Positions 29,407 through 38,377 of a stretch of 64,000 nt of DNA are shown piece after piece (the stretch's first letter is position 1; each line of letters opens with the position of its first letter). The position numbers and the translations under genes were made by a program. This stretch comes from Pedobacter helvus (GTDB lineage Bacteria > Bacteroidota > Bacteroidia > Sphingobacteriales > Sphingobacteriaceae). The notes beneath the pieces were generated by a model, which was not told the origin of the DNA, searched no databases, and saw only the letters and a list, made by a program, of their open reading frames with translations. Where the stretch lies: assembly GCF_005925325.1 (NCBI RefSeq), contig NZ_SRMP01000005.1, forward strand, positions 565,489 through 629,488, read 5' to 3'.

Positions 29407-29488
29407 AAAAAACCGAGAATGCTGCGAACATTCCCGGTCAAAATTTAGTGTTCCGGAAGCATATTGACATACAACAACTAAATCACTA
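29407..29488 (-). ncRNA. Predicted cis-antisense small RNA over the right susC leader
   Basis: Read on the minus strand, ACCGGGAATG (29438-29429) pairs with CATTCTCGGT (29421-29412), with one G-U pair, around a 7-base loop. Five more T follow the stem, whose last base is also T. On the sense strand the fifth pair is an A-C mismatch and an A-run precedes the hairpin, so it is not a sense terminator. TACATTTG on the minus strand (29502-29495) matches TAnnTTTG, and a TTTG lies 15 bases further upstream, slightly close. The predicted RNA is about 82 bases. The promoter element lies in a 14-base sequence identical to that of the left cassette (AACAAACAAATGTA in sense orientation). Confidence 0.5.
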
Positions 29489-29502
29489 AACAAACAAATG
29501 TA

Positions 29503-32500
29503 ATGAAAATTGAGGATCAAAAAGACCCTTGGCATTCTGCTTGGGCAAATAATCCATTAGTAAGAGCAATGAAGCTAACCATGATCATCATGACCGTTTT
29601 CTTGATGCAGCTAAGTGCAACAGGACTCGCTCAGAATGTAACTTTCAAAAAAAATAACAGCTCTCTCAAAGAATTTTTCACAGAAATAAGAAAACAAACC
29701 GGCTACCATGTGGTGTGGCAGGAGGGAAAGGTAAATGATGCCATTAGGATCAGTGTGGCTTTTCAATCTACTCCATTAGAGCAGGCTTTGGAACAGGTTC
29801 TTTCTGCAAAGAATTTAGACTACAAGATTGTCAACAAGACGGTTGTGGTAAAACCGAAAGAAAAGGGTATGCTGGATCGCATCAAGAGTTATTTCGCTAA
29901 AATAACTGTTAGCGGAAAGGTGGTCGATGCGGAAACAAACTTGCCAATGCCCGGGGTCACGGTTAGGGTCACAGGGACTAATAAATCTGCGGTTACCGAT
30001 GCGAGCGGTCTATTTGAGATACCCGATGTTGACGAAAATGCTGCATTAACCTTATCCAGTATTGGCTATGCTTCCAAAAGTATGGCCGTACAGGAAAACA
30101 TGCTGATCCGCCTCGCTCCAATAACGCAGGAACTAGAGGGCGTGGTGATCTCGACCGGTTATCAGGAAATCAAGAAGCAAAGCACCACTGGGGCTGCCAA
30201 TGTGATTACCGCAAAAGAGATTGAAGAAACACCAAGCATCAACCTGATGGAAAGATTGGAAGGTAAGATTCCAGGCGTGCAGTTTGACATCAGAAAGAAC
30301 ACCATCCAAGTGAGGGGAACTAGCTCCTATACCGCTAAAGCTCCCTTGGTAGTAATCGACGGCTTTCCTGCAGTTAATCAGGATTTGACTACCATCACCA
30401 GTGGAGTTATAGAATCGAGGCCAAGGAACAAAAATCAGCCAGAAACCTCCGGAAACGCCATATTGAGCACCTTCAATCCTGCAGATATTGAAAGTATCAG
30501 TTTTCTGAAGGACGCAGCTGCTTCAGCCATTTGGGGCGCAAGTGCAGCCAATGGTGTGATTGTTATTACTACCAAGAGAGGAAGAAAAGGAAAGTCTGCT
30601 GTAAATTTTTCCGCAACTACCGGATTTTCGGGACCAGCTAAATTGTCTGATCTCAATTCGATGACCAATGCGCAGTACATCGAGTTGGAACAGGAACTGG
30701 TGGACAAAAACTTTATTCAGGATCCCGTTGCGAATTTGATCGCTTCGCCTTTAAATGGCTGGAGGTCGGCACCGGTTACCGAGGCCCAAGAATGGATGTT
30801 CAAGGCAAAGAGAAATCCTGCATTAATTCCCCAACGAGATGCCGCGTTGAAAGAACTTGCCAACCGTTCCAATCACGATCAAATCAGGGACTATTTATTG
30901 CAGAACGCAATCCAGCAACAATATAACTTGTCCTTCTCCGGAGGTCAGGGAAATAGCGCCTATTACGTTTCGGGTAACTATACCAAAGATCGTCCGGTGT
31001 TTAGGAGTAATGAAGCAGAGAAATACGCTGTGTTGTCTAATTTGACAAATAATTTTTTGAATAACCGTTTGATCGTAACCGCTGGTGTCAATTATGCTTA
31101 CTCGAAAAGTCAGGTAAATACTGCGGCCATCAGCGCTTTGAGCGAGGGCGCATTGGGCTTGGCTCCTTACGAACTACTGGTTGATGCGAATGGAAATAGA
31201 ATTCGCAAGGGTGTAGCGTTTACGACACGTACATCGGATAGCTTGACAAGAGTGAGAAATTTGTTGCCGTGGACCTACAATGCCATTGACGAATTAGCTT
31301 ACGGCAATACCGTAAATACAGCTAATTCGGTGCGTATAAATTCGTCGGTTAAGGGTGTAATCACAAAATGGATGAATTTTACCGTGTCTGGACAGCTGCA
31401 AAAATCTTTTGAGGAACAGGTAAATCTAAAAAACCAAAATAGCTACTATACCCGGAACCTAATCAATTCGGGTACTAATCAGCAAAACGTGGCATTATTA
31501 GGTAGCGTTTATGGTGTTCCCAAAGGTGGGATTTATCAAGCTGGTCGCGTAAACCGTAACGATTATGGTCTAAGGGCTCAGCTAGATATCAACAAAGATT
31601 TCGGTACAGATCATCATTTTGATATGATTGCTGGAGCGGAGATCCGAGAGGAAAAGGGGCAAGGTTCGGAGCAGATGCTGTATGGCTATGATGAGGAGCT
31701 GTCAACAAGCGTAAATGTAAATACCGTAGGCAATGCTGCCAGATATTATAATATCTATGGTAACCTGGTTTCCCTTGGTCAGCCGAACAACCTAATCTCT
31801 CGCTACATCAGAAGATACCTATCCTATTATGGTAATGCGAGCTATTCTTTTCTTGGCAAATACCACGCAACGGCAAGTGCCCGCTTTGATGACGTTAATG
31901 TGGTAGGCGTAAGCAGGAAAGCTCGTGCTACGCCACTTTGGTCGGCTGGTTTGCGATGGGATATTTTCAAAGAAGACTTCATGTCTGGGATCCGTTGGAT
32001 TTCTGGCTTAAGTTTGCGCAGTTCAATCGGTTTATCTGGGAATGTACCAGATCGTTCGGCAAACTTTACCACCGTGAATCTAGGTCTGGTGGATGGTTAT
32101 ACACAGCTTCCCTACGCCAGAATTGGCTTTCCTTTAAACCAGGACTTAGGATGGGAAATTACCAATATGGCCAATATAGGTCTAGATGTGGCCATACTAA
32201 ACAACAGGGTTAATGTTACTTTCGACTATTACAGAAAGCACGTCAGCGACTTATTGATCAATCTGCCGATCAATAGTACCTATGGATGGCAAACCCTAGA
32301 TTACAATGCGGGAACATTGGAATCGCACGGGGTTGATTTGGGGATCACTGCAGAGCTATTGCGTGCCAAAGACTTTAAATGGAGCCTCGCCTTCAATTAT
32401 GGCTACAATACCAATAAAGTGACGGAAGCGCGATTCCAACCACAGATTGTTACCGGTGTTGCCATTACTCCAGGTTATGCTGTAGATAACATGTGGGTCT

Positions 32501-33135
32501 ACAGATGGGCTGGTCTAGACAACCTTGGTAGATCGCAAATCTATGATGGTAAAGGAAATATCAAGTCATCTGTTGACAATAACATTGTAACGGAGGACAG
32601 GGTGGCTGCCGGCAGGACCGTTGCACCGCATTTTGGTGGTCTGATCAACACTTTCAGTTACAAAGGATGGACTTTGATGGCGAGAGCCACTTACAATCTC
32701 GGACACAAGTTCCTAATCCAAAATATCTCTCCAGGATTATATCCGACAAGTGGAAGTTATTCGGGTATCATTGGGAATAATGCCGCAATTGTAGACCGTT
32801 GGAGAAACCCGGGCGATGAAGCGTTCACTAATGTACCGGGATTATCGAACGTAAATGTCAATTCGATAACGAGATACATCTATTCGGATTTAAATGTGAG
32901 GGATGCTGGGCAGATTCGTTTACAGCAGATCTCCCTGACCTATGTGCTACCAAGTCGCCTGCTGAAGACGGTGCCATTTATCAAAGGTGTAAACTTAGGC
33001 GCTACGGTAAGCAATCTGGGATTGATTTGGGTAGCGAACAAAGAAGGCATCGATCCAGATTATCAAATGACAAGTATGTATAACAACTTGCCTCCGACCC
33101 GTAATTATGTATTCAATGTAAACCTAACCCTATAA
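29503..33135 (+). CDS. SusC/RagA family TonB-dependent transporter with STN signalling domain
   Basis: A 1210-residue paralogue of the left SusC. It has the same basic leader and signal peptide (ending GLAQ), an STN domain (about 45-120, NVTFKKNNSSLKEFFTEIRK), a CarboxypepD-reg-like domain (about 130-215), the plug (NTIQVRGTSS, VIDGFPAVN) and the barrel. Shared blocks with the left protein include SINLMERLEGKIPGVQFDIRKNTIQ, allowing for substitutions. It imports an unknown ligand with the SusD encoded 10 bases downstream and signals to FecR. The start at 29503 follows an ATGTA that is in frame with a stop, so the second ATG is used. Confidence 0.95.
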   Translation: MKIEDQKDPWHSAWANNPLVRAMKLTMIIMTVFLMQLSATGLAQNVTFKKNNSSLKEFFTEIRKQTGYHVVWQEGKVNDAIRISVAFQSTPLEQALEQVLSAKNLDYKIVNKTVVVKPKEKGMLDRIKSYFAKITVSGKVVDAETNLPMPGVTVRVTGTNKSAVTDASGLFEIPDVDENAALTLSSIGYASKSMAVQENMLIRLAPITQELEGVVISTGYQEIKKQSTTGAANVITAKEIEETPSINLMERLEGKIPGVQFDIRKNTIQVRGTSSYTAKAPLVVIDGFPAVNQDLTTITSGVIESRPRNKNQPETSGNAILSTFNPADIESISFLKDAAASAIWGASAANGVIVITTKRGRKGKSAVNFSATTGFSGPAKLSDLNSMTNAQYIELEQELVDKNFIQDPVANLIASPLNGWRSAPVTEAQEWMFKAKRNPALIPQRDAALKELANRSNHDQIRDYLLQNAIQQQYNLSFSGGQGNSAYYVSGNYTKDRPVFRSNEAEKYAVLSNLTNNFLNNRLIVTAGVNYAYSKSQVNTAAISALSEGALGLAPYELLVDANGNRIRKGVAFTTRTSDSLTRVRNLLPWTYNAIDELAYGNTVNTANSVRINSSVKGVITKWMNFTVSGQLQKSFEEQVNLKNQNSYYTRNLINSGTNQQNVALLGSVYGVPKGGIYQAGRVNRNDYGLRAQLDINKDFGTDHHFDMIAGAEIREEKGQGSEQMLYGYDEELSTSVNVNTVGNAARYYNIYGNLVSLGQPNNLISRYIRRYLSYYGNASYSFLGKYHATASARFDDVNVVGVSRKARATPLWSAGLRWDIFKEDFMSGIRWISGLSLRSSIGLSGNVPDRSANFTTVNLGLVDGYTQLPYARIGFPLNQDLGWEITNMANIGLDVAILNNRVNVTFDYYRKHVSDLLINLPINSTYGWQTLDYNAGTLESHGVDLGITAELLRAKDFKWSLAFNYGYNTNKVTEARFQPQIVTGVAITPGYAVDNMWVYRWAGLDNLGRSQIYDGKGNIKSSVDNNIVTEDRVAAGRTVAPHFGGLINTFSYKGWTLMARATYNLGHKFLIQNISPGLYPTSGSYSGIIGNNAAIVDRWRNPGDEAFTNVPGLSNVNVNSITRYIYSDLNVRDAGQIRLQQISLTYVLPSRLLKTVPFIKGVNLGATVSNLGLIWVANKEGIDPDYQMTSMYNNLPPTRNYVFNVNLTL

Positions 33136-33145
33136 GCGAGAGATC

Positions 33146-34498
33146 ATGCTTAAATATATATACAGTACCCTGATCGGCGTTATTTTATTGAGCGCTACGG
33201 GCTGCAGGAAGTACGTCGAAGTAGCTCCTGTAAACATTAAAATCTTAAAGAATACTTCCGATTTTCAAGCGCTTTTGTACAATGCAAATTTGTTGGAGGT
33301 GTCCTACAGCAATCCTCTGTACGCCGCAGACGATTTGGAAAGTGATGACATCAGGTGGCAGACCGCCCTGTCTACCGTCAACGCAAATATCTACACTTGG
33401 GGAGAGAAGATATATAGCAATACAGAGGAGGATACGGATTGGCAGAAACTTTACGAGCAACTCTATACTTGCAACACCGTGATCAATGGTGTACTGGAAA
33501 GCGAAGGTGGTACGGACGACCAAAAGAAGACTATTCGGGCTTCTGCCTTGCTTCACCGTGCCTTCATCTTCCACACGCTGGTGAACCTGTACGCCAAACA
33601 GTATGATGCGTCCACAGCGGATACTGATCCTGGGATTCCGTTGGTAATGGGCACTACTTTCTTTATCAACCTTAGTCGTTCCAGCGTTGCCAAGGTGTAC
33701 GAACAAATTGAGTCTGACTTGAACACTGCCATACCTGCTTTGAACAATTTGCCAGACTTCCCTACGAATGCCTCCAAAGCTGGGGCATATGGAATGTTGG
33801 CGAGGGTTCATCTCCACAAACGCAATTTTTCGGCAGCAAAAAGAAATGCGGAATTGGCACTTGCACTCAAAGGAACCTTGTTAAATTTAGCTACAGTGAC
33901 TACTTATCCAAATAGAAACTTACATCCAGAGAATGTTTTCTTCAAACGTGTTTCTAGCTATCCAGTCGCGCTTCCACTAAGTGCTTCACTGTTAAACTTG
34001 TTTGACACGAACGATATTCGTTATACCACTTATACTGCACCTGCGAGTATCTTTTGGCAGCCAACTTTTACCAATCGCTCGTACGCCAAACAGCGTGTCA
34101 TCTACGATGGAATCAATACTGGCCCAAGCGTACCCGAAATGATATTGATCAAAGCAGAATGCGAGGCAAGGGCTGATAATGCCGGCGCAGCGATGGCGAC
34201 TTTAAATAACTTGCGTCAAAACCGTTTCAAGCCCGAGCATTATGTTGCCTTTGCCGCATCAAATGGCGAGCAGGCATTGCGATTGGTCTTGGACGAACGC
34301 CGCCGGGAGTTGATGGGCACTGGGTTGCGTTGGTTCGATCAAAGAAGGTTGTCGAAAGACAATGGTCTGATGCCGACGATTAACCGTGCGTTTAAAGGTA
34401 CGACCCTAACGCTGGCACCAAACAGTAATCGGTATACGTTCCCAATCGGCGACAAGTACATTCAATTTAATCCAGAAATCACACAAAATCCAAGATAA
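33146..34498 (+). CDS. RagB/SusD family outer-membrane lipoprotein
   Basis: A 450-residue protein with a lipoprotein signal (ILLSATGC, then RKYVEVAP, similar to the left SusD). The SusD helical scaffold and the family ending (RRELMGTGLRWFDQRRL, YTFPIGDKYIQFNPEITQNP) are intact. It should cap the upstream SusC and bind the ligand outside the cell. The next gene, a zinc metalloprotease, starts 7 bases after its stop. Confidence 0.95.
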   Translation: MLKYIYSTLIGVILLSATGCRKYVEVAPVNIKILKNTSDFQALLYNANLLEVSYSNPLYAADDLESDDIRWQTALSTVNANIYTWGEKIYSNTEEDTDWQKLYEQLYTCNTVINGVLESEGGTDDQKKTIRASALLHRAFIFHTLVNLYAKQYDASTADTDPGIPLVMGTTFFINLSRSSVAKVYEQIESDLNTAIPALNNLPDFPTNASKAGAYGMLARVHLHKRNFSAAKRNAELALALKGTLLNLATVTTYPNRNLHPENVFFKRVSSYPVALPLSASLLNLFDTNDIRYTTYTAPASIFWQPTFTNRSYAKQRVIYDGINTGPSVPEMILIKAECEARADNAGAAMATLNNLRQNRFKPEHYVAFAASNGEQALRLVLDERRRELMGTGLRWFDQRRLSKDNGLMPTINRAFKGTTLTLAPNSNRYTFPIGDKYIQFNPEITQNPR

Positions 34499-34505
34499 GT
34501 TTATA

Positions 34506-37037
34506 ATGAGATTCAATAACAGAGCCATCGTATTGTACGGGGCAATGAGCATTTTGACGGTAGGGTCGGGATGTGCCTTGTTCAAAAAGAAAAAGCCAGC
34601 GCCTGCTGCGACAGTAACGGTTGACCCCGCGAAGAAAACAGCAGATAGTTTAAAAAAAGCTTCTTCCCTAAAACCTTATAGTGAAATTATCACTAAAGGA
34701 ACGAAGACGCAAGTTGGCTATTTTACGGTGCACCAAAAAGATAAAAAATATTTCTTTGAAGTGCCGGATAGTATCATGGGTCGCGAAATATTAATTGTAA
34801 ATCGCATTGCCAAGGCATCGGCAGATATGCGCAACGGCAATTTCGGATTGGCAGGTGATCAGATAGGGGAGGGAGTTTATCGCTTCGAAAAGGGCGCTAA
34901 TGATCATCTATTTCTGAAACGTATATCTTTCACAGAGTACGCCAAAGATAGTACGAGTGCAATGGCTCCCAGTGTAGTGAAAAATAATGTCCACGCGATA
35001 GCCGAAGCATGGCCTATCCTGGCCAAGCGCAAAGACTCTTCGGCGGTGGTAGTAGACGTGACCGAGTTTCTGAATGCGGACAATGAAGTAACTTATTTTG
35101 ACCGTAAGAACTACAAAGAACGAGCGGGGATGGGTGCGCAACAAAACAATAAGAGCTATGTCGATTACATCCATGCCAATAAAACCAATGTAGAAATTCG
35201 TGCGGTTAAGACATACACTGCGGGAAGGAACCCGACCAGCAATAGCTATACGGTTGAGCTCAACTCGTCGATGGTGCTGTTGCCCAAAGTACCGATGCGT
35301 CCGAGGATCGCAGATCCGAGAGTAGGTTACTTTTCAAGATCATTCCGTGATTTTGATGCCAACGATCAGGGTGTAGAAACTACTACCTACGCTACTCGCT
35401 GGAAATTAGAACCGAAACCTGAAGACGTAGAGAAATATAAACGTGGCGAATTGGTAGAGCCTGCGAAAAGAATTATTTTCTACATTGATCCGGTGACACC
35501 AAAAAAATGGGTACCCTATTTAATTCAAGGTGTAAACGATTGGCAAAAGGCTTTCGAGGCGGCAGGCTTCAAAAATGCAATTGAAGCCATAGAGGCACCA
35601 ACTGCCGCACAGGACAGTACCTGGAGCATCGACGATGCCAGTCATTCGGCAATTATCTATCGTCCGTCGGCCGTAACCAATGCGATGGGGCCAAGTGTAA
35701 CCGATCCCCGTAGCGGCGAGATCATAGAGAGCCATATTTTCTGGTACCATAACGTAATGGGCTTATTGCAGAAATGGTACATGGCACAAGCGGCTGCGGT
35801 TGACCCTCGTGCTAGAAAACCAAAGTTTGATGATAAATTAATGGGTGAACTGATCCGTTTTGTGTCTTCACACGAAGTTGGTCATACTTTAGGTTTGATG
35901 CATAACTTTGGCTCAAGTTCTACCGTGCCGGTCGAAAAATTACGGGATAAAAAATGGTTGGAGAAAAATGGACATACGCCTTCGATCATGGACTATGCAC
36001 GTTTCAATTACGTTGCGCAGCCTGAAGACAATGTCGGTGATAAGGGCATGTTCCCTCGTATTGGCGATTATGATATTTGGGCGATTAAATGGGGCTACAC
36101 TTGGCGTCCAGAGTTTAATTCCGCAGAAGAAGAGTCGAAGGTGTTAGTAAAAATGGTCAGCGATTCTACCCAAAGTAACCACCGTTTATGGTTTGGAAAT
36201 GAAATGGAGCCTTTCGATCCACGTTCGCAGAATGAGGATTTGGGTGATGACTCGATGTTGGCCAGTGCATATGGTATCAAAAACCTGAAGCGGATGATGC
36301 CGCAAATAGACCAATGGATGAGCACCCCAGGTGAAGACACGAAAAATCTATTTAAGGGTTACGAAGCCATTTGGGATCAATATACCTTGTACATGGGACA
36401 TGTGATGAAAAATGTTGCTGGTGTTTATCATAATGTAAAAGTAAATGGGGAGCCAGGATTTGTGGTTAAACCAGTTCCTTTTGAAAAGCAACAACGCGCA
36501 GTGAAGTTCTTGAACGATTACCTGTTTGCCACGCCAACTTGGCTGCATAACCCAAAAGTGGCCGACAAGTTGGGCGTGAATTTCAATTCCGAGCTTTATC
36601 AAATTCAAGAAAACATCTTGTATCCTATGATTAGCCGCATGAAATTAAGTAAGCTGCTTGATAACGAGACGGCAGGTAAAGGCTATGGTGTAACTAATTT
36701 ATTGGACGACTTGGAGAAGGGCATATTAAGTGAGGTTTATGCCGGCAAAAATAGCGATGTAAACCGTCGTGCACTTCAAAAGATGTATATCAATAGGTTG
36801 ATGATGCAGGCGTTCCATGCCAATGATCTGATTGAGATCGTACCTCCTGGTATTTATCGTTTTGGTTTGAGCGATCTAAAGGGGATGTTCCAATCTCGCT
36901 TAAGAAACTATCAGTTATTGTTCCGTAATACTTTGAAAAAAACAGGTCTCAAAAAGGAAACTCGATGGCACCTGGATCAGCTGGATAAGATGATCGAACA
37001 GAAGTTCGTTGCCGAAAGACAAGGCAACCTGCGATAG
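34506..37037 (+). CDS. Zinc-dependent metalloprotease lipoprotein (DUF5117/DUF5118 type)
   Basis: An 843-residue protein with a lipoprotein signal (TVGSGC followed by four lysines). The N-terminal third matches the DUF5118/DUF5117 pattern (GYFTVHQKDKKYFFEVPDSIMGREILIVNRI). The extended zinc motif HEVGHTLGLMH starts at His456, with ligands His456, His460 and His466 and catalytic Glu457. A SIMDYARFNY segment follows as the likely Met-turn. It is predicted to sit on the outer membrane and cut proteins. As the last gene of the right SusCD cassette it probably produces the peptides that the transporter takes up. Confidence 0.9.
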   Translation: MRFNNRAIVLYGAMSILTVGSGCALFKKKKPAPAATVTVDPAKKTADSLKKASSLKPYSEIITKGTKTQVGYFTVHQKDKKYFFEVPDSIMGREILIVNRIAKASADMRNGNFGLAGDQIGEGVYRFEKGANDHLFLKRISFTEYAKDSTSAMAPSVVKNNVHAIAEAWPILAKRKDSSAVVVDVTEFLNADNEVTYFDRKNYKERAGMGAQQNNKSYVDYIHANKTNVEIRAVKTYTAGRNPTSNSYTVELNSSMVLLPKVPMRPRIADPRVGYFSRSFRDFDANDQGVETTTYATRWKLEPKPEDVEKYKRGELVEPAKRIIFYIDPVTPKKWVPYLIQGVNDWQKAFEAAGFKNAIEAIEAPTAAQDSTWSIDDASHSAIIYRPSAVTNAMGPSVTDPRSGEIIESHIFWYHNVMGLLQKWYMAQAAAVDPRARKPKFDDKLMGELIRFVSSHEVGHTLGLMHNFGSSSTVPVEKLRDKKWLEKNGHTPSIMDYARFNYVAQPEDNVGDKGMFPRIGDYDIWAIKWGYTWRPEFNSAEEESKVLVKMVSDSTQSNHRLWFGNEMEPFDPRSQNEDLGDDSMLASAYGIKNLKRMMPQIDQWMSTPGEDTKNLFKGYEAIWDQYTLYMGHVMKNVAGVYHNVKVNGEPGFVVKPVPFEKQQRAVKFLNDYLFATPTWLHNPKVADKLGVNFNSELYQIQENILYPMISRMKLSKLLDNETAGKGYGVTNLLDDLEKGILSEVYAGKNSDVNRRALQKMYINRLMMQAFHANDLIEIVPPGIYRFGLSDLKGMFQSRLRNYQLLFRNTLKKTGLKKETRWHLDQLDKMIEQKFVAERQGNLR

Positions 37038-37058
37038 GATCTTCTCTAGGCAATAAGG

Positions 37059-37104
37059 CTAGGTCGGGTGGACTTCATTCTCCCCCGGCCTAGCTTTTTT
37101 TTGG
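37059..37104 (+). terminator. Intrinsic terminator of the right SusCD cassette
   Basis: GCTAGGTCGGG (37059-37069) pairs with CCCGGCCTAGC (37085-37095) with one G-U pair. Nine T follow. It lies 22 bases after the metalloprotease stop. Confidence 0.92.
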
Positions 37105-37176
37105 CGTAGTTCTTAACGTTGGGAGTGGATACATGGTGATGAAACAAATGTCACATAGCTAAGGCGGGATGATTTT

Positions 37177-37671
37177 TTAGCCATATTGCTTTTTCCATCC
37201 GGCTTTCATTCGGCTGTAGGTTGGATCGGCTTCTGCCTGTTTGTAGCGATCGTAGAAGATCTTGGCAGCCGCTGCCTTTTCGGGTTCTCCAGTACCCCGC
37301 TCATTCAATTGGTAGCCTAATTCCTTGTTGTACTTGTTGCCGCCCCGGTAATTGGCGTAGCGCCTGGCTCGCGTAAAGCCCATCTGTAAATACTTCCTTG
37401 CCATATCTGCACCCACGAAGTCGCCTTGATGGAGGTAGTTTTTGAACAGCTCGAAAATCTGCTCACTGCTTTTTTGGGCGATCTCGGCTGTTTTGAAACG
37501 CCAATATTTTCCGATCTCCGATTTATAGGGTTCACAGCTCAAAACACCTTGTTCGCCTTTGCCGACCCGGTAGGCCTCTGGATGGGAACGGTAGTCGATA
37601 TCGTCGCGCCAGGCATAACCCTTGGCATCGAAGTTCAGATAGGAAGGGCTTGGCTTTTGGGGCATCGGCAT
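37177..37671 (-). CDS. DUF4385 family protein
   Basis: A 164-residue protein that matches the DUF4385 pattern through most of its length: YRVGKGEQGVLSCEPYKSE, IGKYWRFKTAEIA, and GADMARKYLQMGFTRARRYAN. It has no signal peptide and is probably cytoplasmic; its function is unknown. It lies 70 bases downstream of alkB on the same strand and is likely the last gene of the dnaE2-alkB transcript. That suggests a link to DNA damage tolerance, which rests only on position. The ATG at 37665 is an alternative start. Confidence 0.85.
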   Translation of the reverse strand: MPMPQKPSPSYLNFDAKGYAWRDDIDYRSHPEAYRVGKGEQGVLSCEPYKSEIGKYWRFKTAEIAQKSSEQIFELFKNYLHQGDFVGADMARKYLQMGFTRARRYANYRGGNKYNKELGYQLNERGTGEPEKAAAAKIFYDRYKQAEADPTYSRMKAGWKKQYG

Positions 37672-37741
37672 GTTTGTTTTTCCTTAACCAACAAGTTACC
37701 CGTCCACTTGTTTTGGCCTGCCTTTTCAAGCATTCCAGCTT

Positions 37742-38377
37742 TCAGGCTTTGGTCACGATTCTGAAGGTCAGGTTGAGCCGTGGGGCCATGCGCTTTGGGG
37801 ATTTGGCGATCCGATGTTCCCATTCCTGTTGCAGGTTGCCTTTCATGATCAGCAGGGAGCCGTGTTCCAGCCTGATGCTGTATTTCTGGCGGTGGTCGGC
37901 CTTGCAGCGGATGTCGAATGCCCGTACCTGGCCGAAGCTGAGCGACGCGATGGTGGGATGTGTTCCGAGAGCCTTTTCGTTATCGCTGTGCCAGGCTACC
38001 GAGTCGTTGCCATCACGATAGTAATTGAGCAGTACGCTGTTGAACTGTACACCTGCAATGGGCTCTACCAGGGATTTGAGCTGCAACAGTTCGGGTGTCC
38101 ATAGATTGGGCGTAGACCTGCGCAGATGGGTATAATCATAGGTGTCCGGATCGGCATACCAGGCAGACAGCCTAGGGGTAAGGACCTGTTTGTCGTACAT
38201 TTGCACGCTCTTCTGTTTCCAGGTGGCGCTATGGACCAGTTGATCCATGAGGAGGCTGCCCGGCCCGGCTTCAATCAGTCCAGGTAGATAGGTCAGCAGC
38301 CCGTCGGGGATACCGGTACTCTGTCCCTTTTCGGGGAATAAGGCCAATTGTTCCATTTTCTTGTGATGTAATTTCAT
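37742..38377 (-). CDS. alkB: Alpha-ketoglutarate-dependent DNA dioxygenase AlkB
   Basis: A 211-residue AlkB-family enzyme. The iron ligands are His130 and Asp132 (WHSDNEK) and His188 (EWEHRI). Arg200 and Arg206 (RLNLTFR) bind alpha-ketoglutarate and the substrate, and the nucleotide lid includes LNYYRDGNDSV. It reverses 1-methyladenine and 3-methylcytosine damage by oxidative demethylation. Its ATG overlaps the dnaE2 stop by four bases, so translation is coupled. A second ATG seven codons in (MEQLALFPEKG) is also plausible. Confidence 0.95.
   Translation of the reverse strand: MKLHHKKMEQLALFPEKGQSTGIPDGLLTYLPGLIEAGPGSLLMDQLVHSATWKQKSVQMYDKQVLTPRLSAWYADPDTYDYTHLRRSTPNLWTPELLQLKSLVEPIAGVQFNSVLLNYYRDGNDSVAWHSDNEKALGTHPTIASLSFGQVRAFDIRCKADHRQKYSIRLEHGSLLIMKGNLQQEWEHRIAKSPKRMAPRLNLTFRIVTKA

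Noticed and set aside
29412..29438. Reading the fecR-susC hairpin as a sense attenuator
   Set aside because: On the sense strand the stem has an A-C mismatch and no T-run follows. The T-run and full pairing exist only on the antisense strand.
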